Below are positions 8,099-16,468 of a stretch of 64,000 nt of DNA, one piece after another. This DNA comes from Phosphoribacter sp037045055 (GTDB lineage Bacteria; Actinomycetota; Actinomycetes; Actinomycetales; Dermatophilaceae): positions 620,001 through 684,000 of the forward strand of contig JBAOHJ010000003.1 in assembly GCA_037045055.1 (NCBI GenBank). Direction: 5' to 3'. The first letter of the stretch is position 1. The number at the start of each line of letters is the position of its first letter. The position numbers and the translations under genes were made by a program. Below the pieces are notes generated by a model. It did no database searches. It was not told where the DNA came from and was given only the letters and a program-made list of their open reading frames with translations.

Positions 8099-9004
8099 GT
8101 GGCCAGGCCCGTTGAGGGCGTGACCCGAGCGGACGCCGATGTCCTGCGCTACGACGACCTGAGCTTCTACGGAGTGCACGGTCGCGTCGGGCTCACGCTG
8201 TACATGCCGTCGGCGCGTATGGTGGCGATCCACGGCGCGCCGGACATCGTCGCGCCATACTCCGCCGGGTGGGGCGAGGGGCTGACCTCGGCGCGCGCCG
8301 CCTGCGAGGCCTTGACCCGGGCCGCGCACGTGATGGCCGTGGTCGTGGAGTACCCCCGCCGGCGCCTCGGCGTGGCCGACATCCTGCCGTTCCGCACCAC
8401 CGTGCTCACCGAGGTGGTCCGGCACATCATGACCAGGACCATCTACGACACCTCGGCCATGGTGCTCACCGGCTACTCCCGGGGCACCGCCCCGGCCCGC
8501 CGGGCGACCCTGGCGTGTTCGGACCTGCTCGCCGGCCTGTGCCTGGTGGCCCCGACCTGGTTCGAGCGGGAGCTGGCCCCCCACGAGCTGGCCGCCCGGG
8601 GCCTGGCCGAGAGCGCCCGGGGGATGACGCGCGGGAGCTGGTATGACCGGTTGGGGCTGTTCGCGGCCAACGCCCGGCTGGCGCAGGAGATGATGGCGCA
8701 CCCCTTCGACCTGCGCAACGACGTCGCGGCGATCTCCCAGGAGGGCGTCGAGGACCTGGCCGACGTGCTGTCCACGGGCCTGCCGGTGGGCGTGGTCGCC
8801 GGCCGGCAGGACGAGCTGTGCCCGATCGCCGGCATCCGGGCCGTCATCGACGGGCTGGGCGACCATGGGGTGGACTTCCGCGAGGTCGACTCCGACCACT
8901 TCAACTACTTCCTGCACCCCAAGCCGCTGGCCGTCGTCGCCGACCTGATCACGGGTCTGGGGATGTCGCACCCGTCCGACGGCGACGAGGCCTTGGCACA
9001 GTGA
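8099..9004 (+). CDS. Alpha/beta-hydrolase-fold protein
   Basis: A 301-residue protein read from GTG 8099. The nucleophile elbow is GYSRG, with Ser about residue 127. A probable catalytic His lies in the C-terminal DSDHFNYFLH segment, and an acid is plausible in AGRQDELCP about 30 residues earlier. It has no signal peptide, so it acts in the cytoplasm. It lies 56 bp after the PLP enzyme on the same strand. The reaction is unknown; esterase, thioesterase or acyltransferase are all possible. Its stop codon lies inside the first copy of a 25-bp direct repeat shared with the start of the next gene. Confidence 0.75.
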   Translation: MARPVEGVTRADADVLRYDDLSFYGVHGRVGLTLYMPSARMVAIHGAPDIVAPYSAGWGEGLTSARAACEALTRAAHVMAVVVEYPRRRLGVADILPFRTTVLTEVVRHIMTRTIYDTSAMVLTGYSRGTAPARRATLACSDLLAGLCLVAPTWFERELAPHELAARGLAESARGMTRGSWYDRLGLFAANARLAQEMMAHPFDLRNDVAAISQEGVEDLADVLSTGLPVGVVAGRQDELCPIAGIRAVIDGLGDHGVDFREVDSDHFNYFLHPKPLAVVADLITGLGMSHPSDGDEALAQ

Positions 9005-9040
9005 ACCCATGAGCTCCTTGGCACACTGAGCCCATGGGCT
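8991..9040. repeat. 25-bp tandem duplication at a gene junction
   Basis: Two adjacent 25-bp copies (8991-9015 and 9016-9040) differ at three positions. Copy one carries the hydrolase stop and an ATG at 9009; copy two carries a TGA at 9027 and the true ATG of the YciI gene at 9034. The duplication therefore creates a six-codon mini-frame, MSSLAH, that ends just before the YciI start. Confidence 0.8.
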
Positions 9041-9303
9041 ACTGGGTGCTGGAGTTCCGTTACACCGACATGGACCTGCGCAATCGGGTCCGCCCCGAGC
9101 ATCTGGCCTACTTCACCGCCCTGCACGAGCGCGGGATGCTCGTGCTCGGGGGGCCGGTCGGCGACGGCAGTGGGGCGCTGGCCATCCTGCGCGCGGACAC
9201 CGAGGAGCAGGTGTGGGAGGCGGTGGCCGCCGACCCCTACACGATCTCGGGGGCCGGGGCCGAGCACGTGCTGCGGCCCTGGACGGTCGCGATCGGCGGG
9301 TAG
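9034..9303 (+). CDS. YciI-family (YCII domain) protein
   Basis: An 89-residue single-domain protein of the YCII/dimeric alpha-beta barrel group. It begins GYWVLEFRYTDMDLR and keeps the family-typical HLAYFTALHERGMLVLGGP and the later ADPY segment. Members form small dimers related to muconolactone isomerase; a few act as lactonases or dehydrochlorinases, but most have no known job. It probably belongs to the same unit as the alpha/beta hydrolase and the PLP enzyme upstream. A decoy start codon lies 25 bp upstream in a duplicated segment. It ends 22 bp before the convergent malQ stop. Confidence 0.85.
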   Translation: MGYWVLEFRYTDMDLRNRVRPEHLAYFTALHERGMLVLGGPVGDGSGALAILRADTEEQVWEAVAADPYTISGAGAEHVLRPWTVAIGG

Positions 9304-9325
9304 CCGACCGGCCCGCCCGCAACCC

Positions 9326-11470
9326 CTACCGCAACGCGGCGTCGACCGCCCGGAACAGCGACATGGCCCGCTCGTCGTGCTCCAGGTCCTCGACCAGCAC
9401 GGCGGCGCCGTCCGGGCCGGCCAGCGGGATGCACCAGTTCGGGTACTCCTTGTCCGTGCCCGGCTGGTTCTGGATCCGCCGCTCCCCCACCGCGTCGACC
9501 AGCGCGACCCCGTGCATGAGCGAGGGCGCCCCCGCCAGCAGCAGATAGAGGCCCTCGATGGTCTCGCGCTCGGACGGCGCGGTCCCGAGCAGCCCTCGCT
9601 CGCGCGCCAGCGCCAGCACCCGCTCCTGCTCCAGGGCATCGGCCGAGCGCTCCTGCTGCACCGACCGGGTCAACAGCCCGAGCCGGTCGCGCAGGGCGAT
9701 GTGCTCGCCGCGCAGGTAGCCGGCGGTCGGTGGCAGGTCGTGGGTGTTGACCGACGCGAGGGCGGCGCGACGGTAGGCCTGCGGAGCCAACGGCACCCGG
9801 CCCTCGGCGTACTCGAACCACAGGATCGACGTCCCGAGCAGTCCGCGGGAGGCGAGGTAGTCGCGCACCCACGGCTCGAAGGTCCCCAGATCCTCGCCGA
9901 TGACGACGGCACCGGCGCGCTGGGCCTCCAGGCAGAGGATGCCGACGAGCGCCTCGTGATCGTAGTAGACGTAGGCGCCCTGGTCGGCCGGCAGCCCCTT
10001 GGGCACCCACCAGAGCCGGAACAGCCCGAGGATGTGGTCCACTCGGATCCCGCCGGCGTGGCGCAGGATGGTCCGCAGCATGTCCCGGAACGGGGCGTAG
10101 CCCAGGTCGGCCAGCCGGGTCGGATGCCAGGGCGGCTGCGACCAGTTCTGCCCCTGCTGGTTGTACATGTCCGGCGGGGCACCGACCTCGGCGTCGGTCG
10201 CGAGGGTCTCGCGCAGCACCCAGGCGTCCGCGCCGCGGGGATGCACGCCGACGGCGAGGTCGTGGACGATGCCCAGCGTCATGCCCGCCTTGCGCGCGGT
10301 GGTCTGGGCCGCCTCGAGCTGGTCGTCGAGCACCCACTGCAGCCAGGCGTGGAAGTCGATCCGCTCGCGCAGCCGCTCCCGGGCCGCCATCCCCGCCTCA
10401 CCTCGCGGGCGGATCCGCTCCCAGCGCGGGTCGTCGTCGGCAAGCTCCTCGCGCAACGCGCACCACAGGGCGAAGTCCTCCAGCCCCTCGCCGTGGTGGG
10501 CACGAAAGCGCCGCAGCTCGTGCTCGCGCCCGAGGCTGCGCGGCACGGCATACACGAGCTCGAGGGCGGCCAGCTTGGCCCGGTATGCCGCGTCGCGCGC
10601 GAGGGTCGCGCCGTCGCGATTGGCTGCGCTGGCCCTGCGGGCCAAGGCGACGACGCGGGCCCGGTCGCGACCGGCCAGGTAGGCGTACTCGGGCACGGCC
10701 TCGACCCGGATGTACAGCGGGTTGAAGAACCGCCGGGTCGTGGGCAGGTAGGGGGACGCCTCGACGGGTGGGGCCGGCTCGGCCGCGTGCAGGGGGTTGA
10801 CGAGGATCCAGTCGGCGCCGAGATCCCCGGTCAGAGCGGCCAGGTCGCCCAGGTCGACGGCGTCGCCCACTGCCCACGACCGGGCCGAGCGGGTCGAGTA
10901 GAGCTGGACCATAGGGCCCCAGGTGCGCCCCCGACCGGTGCGGGAGGGCAGCTCGTCCGGGGTGGACAGCCGGGCCGGGACGACCACGAGCGTGGCCTCG
11001 TCCCGCCGCGCGCCCGAGACCGCCCGCAGGCGATGCCACCCGAGCGGCAGCTGCTGCGGCAACCAGAACGTCGCGCGACCCACGGTGACCCCGTCGACCT
11101 CGCGAGGTTGATGCCACTGCGGGCCCTGGGCCGCCGGCCAGCGTCCTCCGTCCTCGTCGAGCACGTGCACCGACACCGGATCGCCGTCCAGGACGTGGAC
11201 CGGGACCGCGGTCGGCTCCCCTGCGCGCATGACGACGGTGGGCGGGAGCATCCGGCGCCAAGGGGCTTCCTCGCGCTCGGCCATCGCCCGGTCGACCCGG
11301 GCCTGGGTCGAGGCGTCCACACCCAGCGCGCCCAGGATCCGGGTGAGGGTGGTCGCCGAGACCGGGTGCAGGTCGCCGTAGAAACCCCAGAAGTCCACCC
11401 CGACGCCGTAGGCCTTGGCCAGGGCCTGCAGGGCCGGCAGGGTCGGGACGCCGCTGGCGTGCTCGGTCAT
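9326..11470 (-). CDS. malQ: 4-alpha-glucanotransferase (amylomaltase)
   Basis: A 714-residue GH77 enzyme that transfers alpha-1,4-glucan segments between maltodextrins and releases glucose. The N-terminus is of the long actinobacterial type: a helical/beta region of about 160 residues (ALAKAYGVGVDFWGFYGD) precedes the barrel. Catalytic-domain landmarks are clear: DWILVNPLHAAEP, GIRVDHILGLFRLWW with the nucleophile Asp region, VIGEDLGTFEPWV with the acid/base Glu, and STHDLPPTAGY-like SVNTHDLPPTAGY. The ATG at 11470 was preferred to any upstream in-frame start, because sequence before it is a low-complexity Arg/Gly read-through. It stands alone; no glycogen genes are adjacent. Confidence 0.95.
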   Translation of the reverse strand: MTEHASGVPTLPALQALAKAYGVGVDFWGFYGDLHPVSATTLTRILGALGVDASTQARVDRAMAEREEAPWRRMLPPTVVMRAGEPTAVPVHVLDGDPVSVHVLDEDGGRWPAAQGPQWHQPREVDGVTVGRATFWLPQQLPLGWHRLRAVSGARRDEATLVVVPARLSTPDELPSRTGRGRTWGPMVQLYSTRSARSWAVGDAVDLGDLAALTGDLGADWILVNPLHAAEPAPPVEASPYLPTTRRFFNPLYIRVEAVPEYAYLAGRDRARVVALARRASAANRDGATLARDAAYRAKLAALELVYAVPRSLGREHELRRFRAHHGEGLEDFALWCALREELADDDPRWERIRPRGEAGMAARERLRERIDFHAWLQWVLDDQLEAAQTTARKAGMTLGIVHDLAVGVHPRGADAWVLRETLATDAEVGAPPDMYNQQGQNWSQPPWHPTRLADLGYAPFRDMLRTILRHAGGIRVDHILGLFRLWWVPKGLPADQGAYVYYDHEALVGILCLEAQRAGAVVIGEDLGTFEPWVRDYLASRGLLGTSILWFEYAEGRVPLAPQAYRRAALASVNTHDLPPTAGYLRGEHIALRDRLGLLTRSVQQERSADALEQERVLALARERGLLGTAPSERETIEGLYLLLAGAPSLMHGVALVDAVGERRIQNQPGTDKEYPNWCIPLAGPDGAAVLVEDLEHDERAMSLFRAVDAALR

Positions 11471-11550
11471 GGCTCTCGATTCGTCGGCTGGGCGGCTGCG
11501 GCGATTCTTCCACTGCCCGGGCCGTCGCGGTCGCCCCGTCCGACGCGCTC

Positions 11551-11581
11551 CGGGCCGCCCGGGTGCCCCCTGGGCGGCCCG
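11551..11581 (-). terminator. Hairpin terminator after the peptide-import operon
   Basis: CGGGCCGCCC (11551-11560) and GGGCGGCCCG (11572-11581) form a perfect 10-bp stem with an 11-nt loop. It begins 12 bp after the stop of the P1 peptidase, the last gene of the operon. There is no clear U-run, as is common in high-GC actinobacteria. Confidence 0.65.
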
Positions 11582-11592
11582 GGTGAGCGCGG

Positions 11593-12630
11593 TCAGGCCA
11601 GGGCCGACGGAAACGCCTCGCGGTAGCTGCGGATCGCGCCGGCCGGCGTGGCCACTCCGGTCGCCGCCAGCATGGCGTGGGCGACCGCCCGCGTCACGGC
11701 ATCTCCAGCGACGTCGAGGACGGTGTGCAGGGCCACCGGGTCGGGCGCCGCGCGGCGGCCGGTCGACAGGGCGAAGACGGTGTCGCCGTCGGCCATGGTG
11801 TGCACCGGCCGGATGGCCCGTGCCAGGCCGTCGTGGCCGATCCCGGCGATCTTGGCGCACTGGGCCTTGGTGAGCGTGAGGTCGGTGGCGAGCACGGCGA
11901 GCGTCGTGGCCAGCACCGTCGGCGCCGCCCCGGACCCGGCCGCGGCGCGCGCGGCGGCCAGCTCCTGCGGACTCGGTAGGGTCAGCGCCGGCAGCTCCCC
12001 CGGCAGCGCGTACCGGGCGGCGTAGAGCTGCCCGGTCTGCGGATCGACGCACGACCCGACCGCGTTGACCACCACGAGGGCAGCCACCGTCGTGCCGTCG
12101 GGCAGCAGCGTGCTGGCCGAGCCGACCCCACCCTGCAAGCCCCCGGCGCGGGCGCCCGTGCCGGCGCCCACCCCGCCCTGCGCCACCGGTCCGTCGTGGG
12201 CGTCGTCCAGCGCCATCGCCCCGAAGGTCGCGTCCGGCCGGTGCTCGAAGCAGCCGCCGCGCCCGAGGTCGAAGACGACCGCCGCGGGCACGATGGGGAC
12301 CACCTCGCCCGGCCCGCCGACCGGGTAACCGATCCCGGCGGCATACAGGCGCTGCATGACCCCGTCGGCGGCGGCCAGCCCGAACGCGCTGCCCCCCGAG
12401 AGGACCACCGCGTGGACCCGCTCGACGAGGTTGCGCGGGTCGAGCAGGTCGGTCTCGCGTGTGCCCGGCCCGCCGCCGCGCACGTCCACCCCGGCCACCG
12501 CCCCCTCGGGGGGTGCGACCACGACCGTGGTGCCGGTGAGCCAGCCCGCCTCGGCCCGGGTGGCGTGCCCGACGCGGATGCCGGGCACGTCGGTGAGCGA
12601 GTTCGTAGGCCCGGGCCGACGGTCGGTCAT
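11593..12630 (-). CDS. P1-family (S58, DmpA-like) aminopeptidase, end of peptide-import operon
   Basis: A 345-residue Ntn-type hydrolase of the DmpA/BapA family (peptidase family S58), cytoplasmic L-aminopeptidases or D-esterases that cleave themselves to expose an N-terminal Ser/Thr. Family landmarks in order: NSLTDVPGIRVGHAT at the N-terminus, SGGSAFGLAAADGVM, VGAGTGARAGGLQGGVGSAS with the likely self-cleavage site Gly-Ser in GGVGSAS, and LTKAQCAKIAGIGHDGLARAI near the end. The ATG overlaps the stop of the dppF-like gene as ATGA, so it is the last cistron of the importer operon. Trimming N-terminal residues of imported peptides is the natural role (inference). Confidence 0.9.
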   Translation of the reverse strand: MTDRRPGPTNSLTDVPGIRVGHATRAEAGWLTGTTVVVAPPEGAVAGVDVRGGGPGTRETDLLDPRNLVERVHAVVLSGGSAFGLAAADGVMQRLYAAGIGYPVGGPGEVVPIVPAAVVFDLGRGGCFEHRPDATFGAMALDDAHDGPVAQGGVGAGTGARAGGLQGGVGSASTLLPDGTTVAALVVVNAVGSCVDPQTGQLYAARYALPGELPALTLPSPQELAAARAAAGSGAAPTVLATTLAVLATDLTLTKAQCAKIAGIGHDGLARAIRPVHTMADGDTVFALSTGRRAAPDPVALHTVLDVAGDAVTRAVAHAMLAATGVATPAGAIRSYREAFPSALA

Positions 12631-13553
12631 GGGCGGTCCTTCGGGGTGGCGGGGGTCGGGGGACGGGCGGCGAGGGTGTCCGCGGCGAGGTCGGCCGCGG
12701 TCCGCCCGGCCAACGCGGCCTGCAGGCGGGGGGCCGCGGCGACCAGCTGACGAGTGTAGGAGTGCGTCGGGGCGTCGTACACCCGATCGGTAGGCCCGAT
12801 CTCCACCACCCGCCCGCGACCCATGACCGCGACCGTGTCGCAGACGTGGCGGATCACGGACAGGTCGTGCGAGACGAACACGAGGGTGAGCTCCAGGCGC
12901 CGGACGATCTCGTCGACGAGGTTGAGCACCTGCCCGCGGACCGAGACGTCCAGGGCACTGACCGGCTCGTCCGCCAGCAGGATGCGGGGGCTGGGGGCCA
13001 GGGCGCGGGCGATGGAGATCCGCTGGCGTTGCCCTCCGGAGAACTGGTGCGGGAAGCGGTCGGCCGCCTCGGGCTGCAGCCCGACCGCGTCGAGCAGCTC
13101 GTCCACCCGCCCGGCGTTGTCCCGACATCCTTGGGCGACGAGGGGTTCGGCGATGATGTCACGCACCCGCATCCGGGGGTCCAGTGAGCCCATCGGGTCC
13201 TGGAACACCACCTGCAGGCGCGCGCGCAGGAAGCGCAGCCGCCGCTCGGGCAGCCTGCCGATGTCGACCCCCTCGACCTGCACCGAGCCACTGGTGGGCC
13301 GGTCCAGGCCGGCGACGATCCGCAGCAGGGTCGACTTGCCACAGCCGGACTCGCCGACGATGCCGAAGCGCTGGCCCCGGCGGACGTCCAGGCTCACCGA
13401 GCGCATGGCCTCGACCGGCGCACCGGGGCGCAGCATCGAGGTGCGCGGGCGTCGGTAGGTCCGCGAGACCTCGACCAAACGCACCGCCGGCACCTCGACC
13501 CCGGGCGGTCCAGCGCCGAGGCCGGCAGCGGGCGGCATGCCGGCGCCCTTCAC
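12627..13553 (-). CDS. Peptide ABC importer ATPase (DppF/OppF-like)
   Basis: A 308-residue ABC ATPase of the oligopeptide type. Walker A is GESGCGKST (about residues 67-75), the signature is FSGGQRQRISIARAL, Walker B is ILLADEP and the switch His is in VFVSHDLSV. The C-terminal THSYTRQLVAA is typical of DppF/OppF. I chose the GTG at 13553, which overlaps the dppD-like stop as GTGA; an ATG at 13538 is a possible alternative. With its partner ATPase it would power import through the two permeases encoded upstream. Its own stop overlaps the P1 peptidase start. Confidence 0.92.
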   Translation of the reverse strand: MKGAGMPPAAGLGAGPPGVEVPAVRLVEVSRTYRRPRTSMLRPGAPVEAMRSVSLDVRRGQRFGIVGESGCGKSTLLRIVAGLDRPTSGSVQVEGVDIGRLPERRLRFLRARLQVVFQDPMGSLDPRMRVRDIIAEPLVAQGCRDNAGRVDELLDAVGLQPEAADRFPHQFSGGQRQRISIARALAPSPRILLADEPVSALDVSVRGQVLNLVDEIVRRLELTLVFVSHDLSVIRHVCDTVAVMGRGRVVEIGPTDRVYDAPTHSYTRQLVAAAPRLQAALAGRTAADLAADTLAARPPTPATPKDRP

Positions 13554-14608
13554 CGGACCACGACGGGGTGGTGACAGGCGAAGCCGACCTCGTCGCTGGG
13601 CCCCTGCCAGCCCGGCACCCTCTCGCACGCGGGGGTGGCGTGGGTGCACCGGGTGCGGAACACGCAGCCGGCCGGGAAGCGTCCCGCCGAGGGCACCGCG
13701 CCCTGGATCGTGTACAGCCGTCCGTCCGGGCGGGTGAGGTCGAGGTCCGAGGCGCCGACCAGCCCACGGGTGTAGCGGTGCCGGGGTCGGGAGAGGACCT
13801 CGCGCACCGGGCCCGCCTCGACCACCCGCCCGCCGTACATGACCAGCACGCGCTCGCACACGCTCGCGACGACGGCCAGGTCGTGGGTGATGAACAGCAA
13901 CCCGGCGCCGCGCGCCTGCACCCCGGTGACCACCAGGTCGAGCACCAGCGCCTGCACCGTGACGTCCAGGGCGCTGGTGGGCTCGTCGCAGATCAGCAGC
14001 GCCGGGTCGTTCGCCAGGGCCATGGCGATCACCACGCGTTGGCGCTGCCCGCCGGAGAGCTGGTGCGGGTAGGCCCGCGCCGCGTCGGCCGGGTCGGGCA
14101 GCCCCACCTTGGCCAGCAGGTGCACCGCCCGCGCGTATGCCGCGCGCCGCCAGCCCGAGGCGGGGCGCGGCCCGACGCGTTCGAGGGTGCGATGGGTGGT
14201 CATGATCTCGGCGACCTGCTCGCCCACCCGCATCAGCGGGTTGAGCGCGGTCATGGGCTCCTGGAAGACCATCGCGACGTCCCGTCCGCGCACCCGAGAC
14301 AGGGCCCGCTCGCCGGCGCCGACCACCTCCAGGGTGCTGCCGTCGGCCGCGGTGACCGCCACCGAGCCGGACGGTGTCAAGGCCTCCGGCAGCAGACCCA
14401 TGATCGCCAACGCGGTGAGGGACTTTCCCGAGCCGGACTCGCCGATCAGCCCCACCCGCTCGCCGCGCCCCACCCGCAGGTCGACATCGACGAGCAGGGC
14501 CAGGTCACGCACATGGACGGCCAGGTCCTGCACCCGCAGCACGTCGCCCGGGTCGGCGTCGTCGGGCGGCGCCACCGGGCCCGGTGGTGGGGCAGCGGCC
14601 GCGCTCAT
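13550..14608 (-). CDS. Peptide ABC importer ATPase (DppD/OppD-like)
   Basis: A 352-residue ABC ATPase of the DppD/OppD group. Walker A is GESGSGKSL (about residues 57-65), the signature LSGGQRQRVVIAMAL, Walker B LLICDEPTSALD and the switch His in LFITHDLAVV. The C-terminal extension has the oligopeptide-transporter Cys pattern (CVFRTRCTHATPACERV ... CHH), which in related ATPases holds a metal or iron-sulfur site. The start overlaps the permease stop by 4 bp. Together with the DppF-like protein it forms the heterodimeric motor. Confidence 0.93.
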   Translation of the reverse strand: MSAAAAPPPGPVAPPDDADPGDVLRVQDLAVHVRDLALLVDVDLRVGRGERVGLIGESGSGKSLTALAIMGLLPEALTPSGSVAVTAADGSTLEVVGAGERALSRVRGRDVAMVFQEPMTALNPLMRVGEQVAEIMTTHRTLERVGPRPASGWRRAAYARAVHLLAKVGLPDPADAARAYPHQLSGGQRQRVVIAMALANDPALLICDEPTSALDVTVQALVLDLVVTGVQARGAGLLFITHDLAVVASVCERVLVMYGGRVVEAGPVREVLSRPRHRYTRGLVGASDLDLTRPDGRLYTIQGAVPSAGRFPAGCVFRTRCTHATPACERVPGWQGPSDEVGFACHHPVVVR

Positions 14609-15483
14609 CCGTGGTCCCGCAGCCGCGGGTCGTAGCGGTCGCGCAGCCCGTCGCCGAGCAGGTTCAAGCCCAGGACGGCCAGCGCGATCGCCACGCCCGG
14701 GTAGACCTCCAGGCGCGGGGCGACGAACAGCAGCTCCTGACCCTCCTGGAGCATGCGCCCCCACGACGGCGTGCCCGGCGGGGCCCCCAGGCCGAGGTAG
14801 GACAGCGCCGCCTCGGCGAGCACCGCGATGGCGAAGGACACCGAGGCCTGGACGATGACCAGGCTCAGGACATTGGGCAGCACGTGCCGCACGGCGATCG
14901 CGAAAGGCCGCCGTCCGGCCGCGCGGGCGGCCAGGACGTACTCGCTGCGCATGACGCCGAGGGCGCCGCTGCGCACGATCCGGGCGAAGGAGGGGACCGA
15001 CGCGATGCCGATGGCGACCATCGCCGTGACCACGCCCTGACCGCGCACCGCGGTGAGCATGATCGCCAGCAGCAGGGCCGGGAACGCCAGGAGCAGGTCG
15101 TTGGCCCGCATGAGCAGCTCGCCCCCCCAGCGGGGCACCATGGCGGCGAGGATGCCCAGCGGGACGCCGACCACCGCGGCCACGCCGACCGCGACGACGC
15201 CGACGACGAGCGTGGTCCGCGAGCCGGCCATGACCAGGGACAGCACGTCGCGGCCCAGCTTGTCGGTGCCGAGCCAGTGCGCCGCGGACGGGTCCGCCAG
15301 CCGGTGGGCCGGGTCGACCAGGCCGGGGTCGTAGGGGGTCCACACCAGCGCGACGAGAGCCACCACGGCGATGCCGACGACGATGGACCCGCCCAGGGCG
15401 ATCGTCGCCCCGACCGCCCGGCGGGCTCGCCAACGGTTCGAGGGCGCCGGCAGGACCAGCGGGCGACGACCGGGCCGGCTCAC
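14605..15483 (-). CDS. Peptide ABC importer permease (DppC-like)
   Basis: A 292-residue inner-membrane permease with about six membrane helices. The N-terminal Arg-rich tail and the periplasmic HWLGTDKLGRDVLS segment are standard for DppC. The EAA loop that docks on the ATPase is seen at EYVLAARAAGRRPFAIAVRH. The end, GDGLRDRYDPRLR, is also typical. Its start overlaps the DppB-like stop by 4 bp, so all four membrane and ATPase genes are translationally chained. Confidence 0.93.
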   Translation of the reverse strand: MSRPGRRPLVLPAPSNRWRARRAVGATIALGGSIVVGIAVVALVALVWTPYDPGLVDPAHRLADPSAAHWLGTDKLGRDVLSLVMAGSRTTLVVGVVAVGVAAVVGVPLGILAAMVPRWGGELLMRANDLLLAFPALLLAIMLTAVRGQGVVTAMVAIGIASVPSFARIVRSGALGVMRSEYVLAARAAGRRPFAIAVRHVLPNVLSLVIVQASVSFAIAVLAEAALSYLGLGAPPGTPSWGRMLQEGQELLFVAPRLEVYPGVAIALAVLGLNLLGDGLRDRYDPRLRDHG

Positions 15484-16430
15484 CGGGCACCGGTCCGCAG
15501 CCGAGGGTCGATGACCAGGTACAGCAGGTCGACGACGAGGTTGACCACGAGCACGGCGACCACGAGGACCATGACGACGTCCTGCACGACGATGAGGTCG
15601 CGGTTGGCCACCGCGTCCAGCAGCAGGCTGCCCAGACCGGGGATGACGAACACCCGCTCGATGACCACCGCCCCGATGAGCAGGGTGGCCAGCTGCAGTC
15701 CGAGCACCGTGACCACCGGCACGGCGGCGTTGCGCAGGCCGTGGCGGACCAGAGCCCGGGCGGGGGTCAGCCCCTTGGCCCGGGCGGTGCGCAGGTAGTC
15801 CTCACGCAGCACGTCGAGCACCGCACTGCGCACGTACCTGGTGAGCACGGCCCCCTGGACCAAGCCGAGCGAGAGCGCCGGCAGGACGATCCGACGCAGG
15901 AACTGCGCCGGATCGTCGGCCGGCGCGGTCCAGCCGCCGGCGGGCAGCCACCCGAGCCGCACCGCGAAGAGGGTGATGAGCAGGATGCCGGCCAGGAAGG
16001 CGGGCACCGAGACGCCGACCTGGGACAACGCCGCGAGGGCCAGGCCGGAGGCCCGGCGGTGGCGCACCGCCATGAGCACCCCGGTCGGCACGGCCAGGGC
16101 CACCGCGACGAGCATCGCGGCCCCGACCAGCAGGAGGCTGACCTGCAGCCGGTCGGCCAGCTGTGGCCCGATCGGCGTCTTGCTCACGTAGCTGAGGCCG
16201 GGGTCGAGTCGGATCAGCCCGCCCACCCAGGAGAGGTACTGCAGGTGCAAGGGACGGTCCAACCCGTAGTCGTGCCGCAACGCCGCGACGGTCTCCTCCG
16301 TGGCGGTGACCCCCAGGGCGACCCGAGCCGGGTCGCCGGGGAGCAGGACCATGAAGGCGAAGACGAGCAGCGAGCTGACCGCGAGGCTGGCCAGCAGCGC
16401 CAGGAGGCGCTCGACCAGGCGCAGGAGCAT
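15480..16430 (-). CDS. Peptide ABC importer permease (DppB-like)
   Basis: A 316-residue permease with six predicted membrane helices. The first helix is followed by LLPGDPARVALG and a large periplasmic loop, as in DppB/OppB. The EAA docking loop is at EDYLRTARAKGLTPARALVRH, and the C-terminus VVDLLYLVIDPRLR is characteristic. It is 38 bp downstream of the solute-binding-protein gene and overlaps the DppC-like gene by 4 bp. Confidence 0.93.
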   Translation of the reverse strand: MLLRLVERLLALLASLAVSSLLVFAFMVLLPGDPARVALGVTATEETVAALRHDYGLDRPLHLQYLSWVGGLIRLDPGLSYVSKTPIGPQLADRLQVSLLLVGAAMLVAVALAVPTGVLMAVRHRRASGLALAALSQVGVSVPAFLAGILLITLFAVRLGWLPAGGWTAPADDPAQFLRRIVLPALSLGLVQGAVLTRYVRSAVLDVLREDYLRTARAKGLTPARALVRHGLRNAAVPVVTVLGLQLATLLIGAVVIERVFVIPGLGSLLLDAVANRDLIVVQDVVMVLVVAVLVVNLVVDLLYLVIDPRLRTGAR

Positions 16431-16468
16431 GGCGTCAGCCTGTCATGCCCGGGGGGCGCGACCGCGGA

